DNA of 64,000 bases from Terriglobus albidus (lineage in GTDB: Bacteria > Acidobacteriota > Terriglobia > Terriglobales > Acidobacteriaceae), in the NCBI RefSeq assembly GCF_025685425.1, contig NZ_JAGTAS010000058.1:744001-808000 (forward strand). Reading direction: 5' to 3'. Below are positions 62,232 to 64,000 of this stretch, in pieces. Every line of letters begins with the position of its first letter. Positions within the stretch are counted from its first letter, which is position 1. The notes under the pieces were generated by a model. That model saw only the letters and a list, made by a program, of their open reading frames with translations, was not told the DNA's origin and did not search any database. Position numbers and translations under genes: made by a program.

Positions 62232-62348
62232 TTGTCATCCTGAGCGAAGCGAAGAATTCGCTTCTAGACTGCATAGACAATTCCGTGAGCCGATACTCTG
62301 GTGCCCCATGTCCCCAGGGGACATGGGCATTCGCGCGGCGCGCGAATG
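62232..62348. repeat. Intergenic repeat stretch with two perfect hairpins
   Basis: A TGTCATCCTGAGCGAAGCG stretch (62232-62270), related to those at 10858-10899 and 48901-48936. Then CATGTCCCC-A-GGGGACATG (62307-62325) and CATTCGCGC-GGC-GCGCGAATG (62328-62348), both perfect. GGTGCCCCA at 62300 is shared with the repeats at 21295 and 34171. No gene is seen between 62211 and 62364. Confidence 0.6.
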
Positions 62349-62364
62349 CTTTTCTAAACGGAAA

Positions 62365-62913
62365 TCATTCCAAAATCGGATGACTACCCTCTTCAAACGT
62401 CACAATTCGACCATGCAAAACCATCGAGGATATCTGCCTCGCCACTTGCAGTGATATCCCATTTTTTTGCTGAAGAAACAAAGGATGGCTCGGGTCATCA
62501 ACAAAAAACACCGGGCGCTGCCCCACCCTCTGTAGGCGAACCGTGACCGGGAGGTTGAAAGGATCGGGCACCATACCCATCTTGTTCGCTATTCTTCCTT
62601 TGAACGGTCCATGATGGTCCTCGCGACCCGCTTCCTCCCAACAGTCCGAAATCTCATCGAAATCTCTCTCCCAGAGAGTCACCCAAACTCCCCACAAAAA
62701 GGGTTCATCCTGTCCGAGAATTGGAATCTCGATGAGTCCTCGAAGGAAGAAATTCTTACCATCTAAAATGCATTGATCGGAACCAGCAACCACACGGTTC
62801 TCGAACTCTTCACGCGAGAAAGATGCAACAGGATCAGGGAAATCGGCCGCAAAACTGAACGGGATTTCCTGGTGGGTCTCCCCACACGTCGAACAGACCC
62901 ACGCCTCGCTCAT
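62365..62913 (-). CDS. DUF2199 domain protein
   Basis: 182 residues. A zinc-finger-like start (WVCSTCGETHQEIPFSF) with two Cys, DQCILDGKNFFLRGLIEIPI, a WGVWVTLWERDF core and the closing LQVARQISSMVLHGRIVTFEEG block match DUF2199 proteins, which are cytoplasmic and of unknown function. Its base composition is visibly richer in A+T than the neighbours, so recent acquisition is possible. It sits 12 bases after the fumarase stop codon, so it could be read from that gene's transcript. Confidence 0.8.
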   Translation of the reverse strand: MSEAWVCSTCGETHQEIPFSFAADFPDPVASFSREEFENRVVAGSDQCILDGKNFFLRGLIEIPILGQDEPFLWGVWVTLWERDFDEISDCWEEAGREDHHGPFKGRIANKMGMVPDPFNLPVTVRLQRVGQRPVFFVDDPSHPLFLQQKNGISLQVARQISSMVLHGRIVTFEEGSHPILE

Positions 62914-62925
62914 TCCTAGCCACTC

Positions 62926-64000
62926 CTACTGAAAGATCGCCACTCCCTCAAACTCCCCGGCAATCCTCGCCTTCCACTCCGCCGGCCCGGTCTCATGCAC
63001 ACTGACACCCTTGGAATCCACCGCCACCGTCACCGGCATATCCTTCACCGTGAACTCGTAGATCGCTTCCATGCCCAGGTCTTCAAAAGCCAGCACACGC
63101 GATGCCTTGATCGCTTTCGAGACCAGATAAGCGGCTCCACCCACAGCCATCAGGTAAACAGCCTTGTTATCGCGAATCGCCTCGATCGCGGCGGGCCCAC
63201 GCTCGCTCTTACCCACCATGCCCAGCAGACCTGTCTGCTCCAGCATCTGGCGCGTGAACTTGTCCATGCGCGTCGCCGTCGTGGGACCCGCCGGGCCAAC
63301 GACCTCTTCACGCACGGGATCGACTGGGCCAACGTAGTAGATAAAGCGACCGGTAAAGTCGACCGGCAGCTTCTCGCCCTTATTGAGCATATCGATCATG
63401 CGCTTGTGCGCGGCATCGCGGCCGGTCAGAAGCTTGCCGTTCAGCAGCAGCACCTCGCCGGGCTTCCAGGTTGCTACGTCTTCGCGGGTCACTGTGTCGA
63501 GATCAACACGGCGCGCATTCGCGGGCGAGTACGTCAGCTCCGGCCAGTCTTCCAGAGATGGAGCTTCAATATGCGCCGGTCCCGAGCCATCCAGATGGAA
63601 GTGTGCATGGCGCGTCGCCGCGCAGTTGGGAATCATCGCCACGGGCAGGTTTGCCGCGTGCGTCGGATAATCAAGGATCTTAATATCGAGCACCGTCGTC
63701 AGACCGCCCAGGCCCTGCGCTCCAATACCCAGCGCATTGATCTTGCGGTAGAGCTCGATACGCATCTCTTCCAGCTTGTTCTGCGGACCGCGCGCGATCA
63801 ACTCCTGCATATCGATCGGCTCCATCAGCGCTTGTTTGGCCAGCAGCATCGCCTTCTCGGCTGTTCCACCGATACCGATACCCAGCATGCCCGGCGGGCA
63901 CCAGCCGGCGCCCATCGAGGGCACGGTTTTCACCACCCAGTCCACAATCGAGTCCGACGGATTCAGCATGGCGAACTTTGATTTCGCCTCGCTGCCGCCA
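62926..64000 (-). CDS. Fumarate hydratase class I, 5' end cut by window edge
   Basis: About 358 residues are present; the frame stays open to the right edge and matches family sequence there (GSEAKSKFAMLNPSDS), so the start codon lies beyond the window. The iron-sulfur region MGAGWCPPGMLGIGIGGTAEKA, NCAATRHAHFHLDGSG and the C-terminal domain (GPTTATRMDKFTRQMLEQTGLLGMVGKSERGP) are those of class I fumarases. It interconverts fumarate and malate in the TCA cycle. Confidence 0.92.
   Translation of the reverse strand, partial: GGSEAKSKFAMLNPSDSIVDWVVKTVPSMGAGWCPPGMLGIGIGGTAEKAMLLAKQALMEPIDMQELIARGPQNKLEEMRIELYRKINALGIGAQGLGGLTTVLDIKILDYPTHAANLPVAMIPNCAATRHAHFHLDGSGPAHIEAPSLEDWPELTYSPANARRVDLDTVTREDVATWKPGEVLLLNGKLLTGRDAAHKRMIDMLNKGEKLPVDFTGRFIYYVGPVDPVREEVVGPAGPTTATRMDKFTRQMLEQTGLLGMVGKSERGPAAIEAIRDNKAVYLMAVGGAAYLVSKAIKASRVLAFEDLGMEAIYEFTVKDMPVTVAVDSKGVSVHETGPAEWKARIAGEFEGVAIFQ

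Noticed and set aside
62995-63981. Plus-strand ORF of 328 codons over the fumarase gene
   Set aside because: Antisense of a strongly conserved enzyme; His/Arg-rich translation is an artefact.

Overview
The window looks like chromosomal DNA from an Acidobacteriota (Terriglobia/Acidobacteriaceae-type) genome. This is an inference from gene content: two very large Oar-type TonB-dependent receptors with an N-terminal carboxypeptidase-regulatory domain, a HTH-plus-membrane-helix regulator typical of the phylum, a YpdA-type bacillithiol-disulfide reductase, a GH18-NodB-GT2 trifunctional protein and GC-rich codon use. No rRNA, tRNA, CRISPR array, phage or transposase gene was seen.

Layout. 0-4.4 kb: a truncated GH31 and a GH43 glycosidase in one operon, a divergent membrane-bound regulator, and a small membrane gene overlapping a 47-codon gene that ends at a shared terminator. 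4.6-10.8 kb: two standalone secretin-like genes, an ECF sigma factor, a membrane protein encoded over its 3' end, and secreted proteins. 10.9-21 kb: dinB, an iron-permease-like protein, TonB receptor 1, and a MarR-GNAT regulator divergent from a two-subunit molybdenum hydroxylase (iorAB-like), with a perfect palindrome between them. 21-34 kb: a mannosyltransferase-like protein, the GH18-NodB-GT2 protein, P5C dehydrogenase, response regulators, a receiver/thioredoxin-reductase-like fusion overlapping a cNMP-domain histidine kinase, msrA and YceI. 34-41.5 kb: the tdh-kbl threonine degradation operon, and divergent from it a sulfur-linked operon (42-aa membrane protein, YeiH-type transporter, TonB receptor 2). 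41.7-64 kb: sucA, a DUF3999/DUF2339 pair, signalling proteins, an OmpA-family protein, an SDR, an RND pump with adaptor followed by a DrrAB-type ABC exporter, a sensor kinase, ypdA, a nitroreductase, a DUF2199 protein and a right-truncated class I fumarase.

The most notable find is at 36.6-38.3 kb. A consensus-like promoter places the transcription start at or one base from the ATG of a leaderless 27-codon ORF with eight Cys codons. It is followed by a strong intrinsic terminator, then the 42-aa protein and YeiH genes. A second Cys-rich ORF of 15 codons (four Cys codons in a row) has a good ribosome-binding site, overlaps the yeiH stop codon and precedes the TonB receptor gene. This reads as a two-step cysteine-responsive attenuation system controlling a sulfur-transport operon. 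It resembles the leaderless polycysteine attenuators described in mycobacteria, but here in a distant phylum and with two sensors in series.

Intergenic regions also carry several families of short palindromic or interspersed repeats, copies of which recur at 10.8, 21.1, 28.1, 34.2, 48.0, 48.9 and 62.3 kb.
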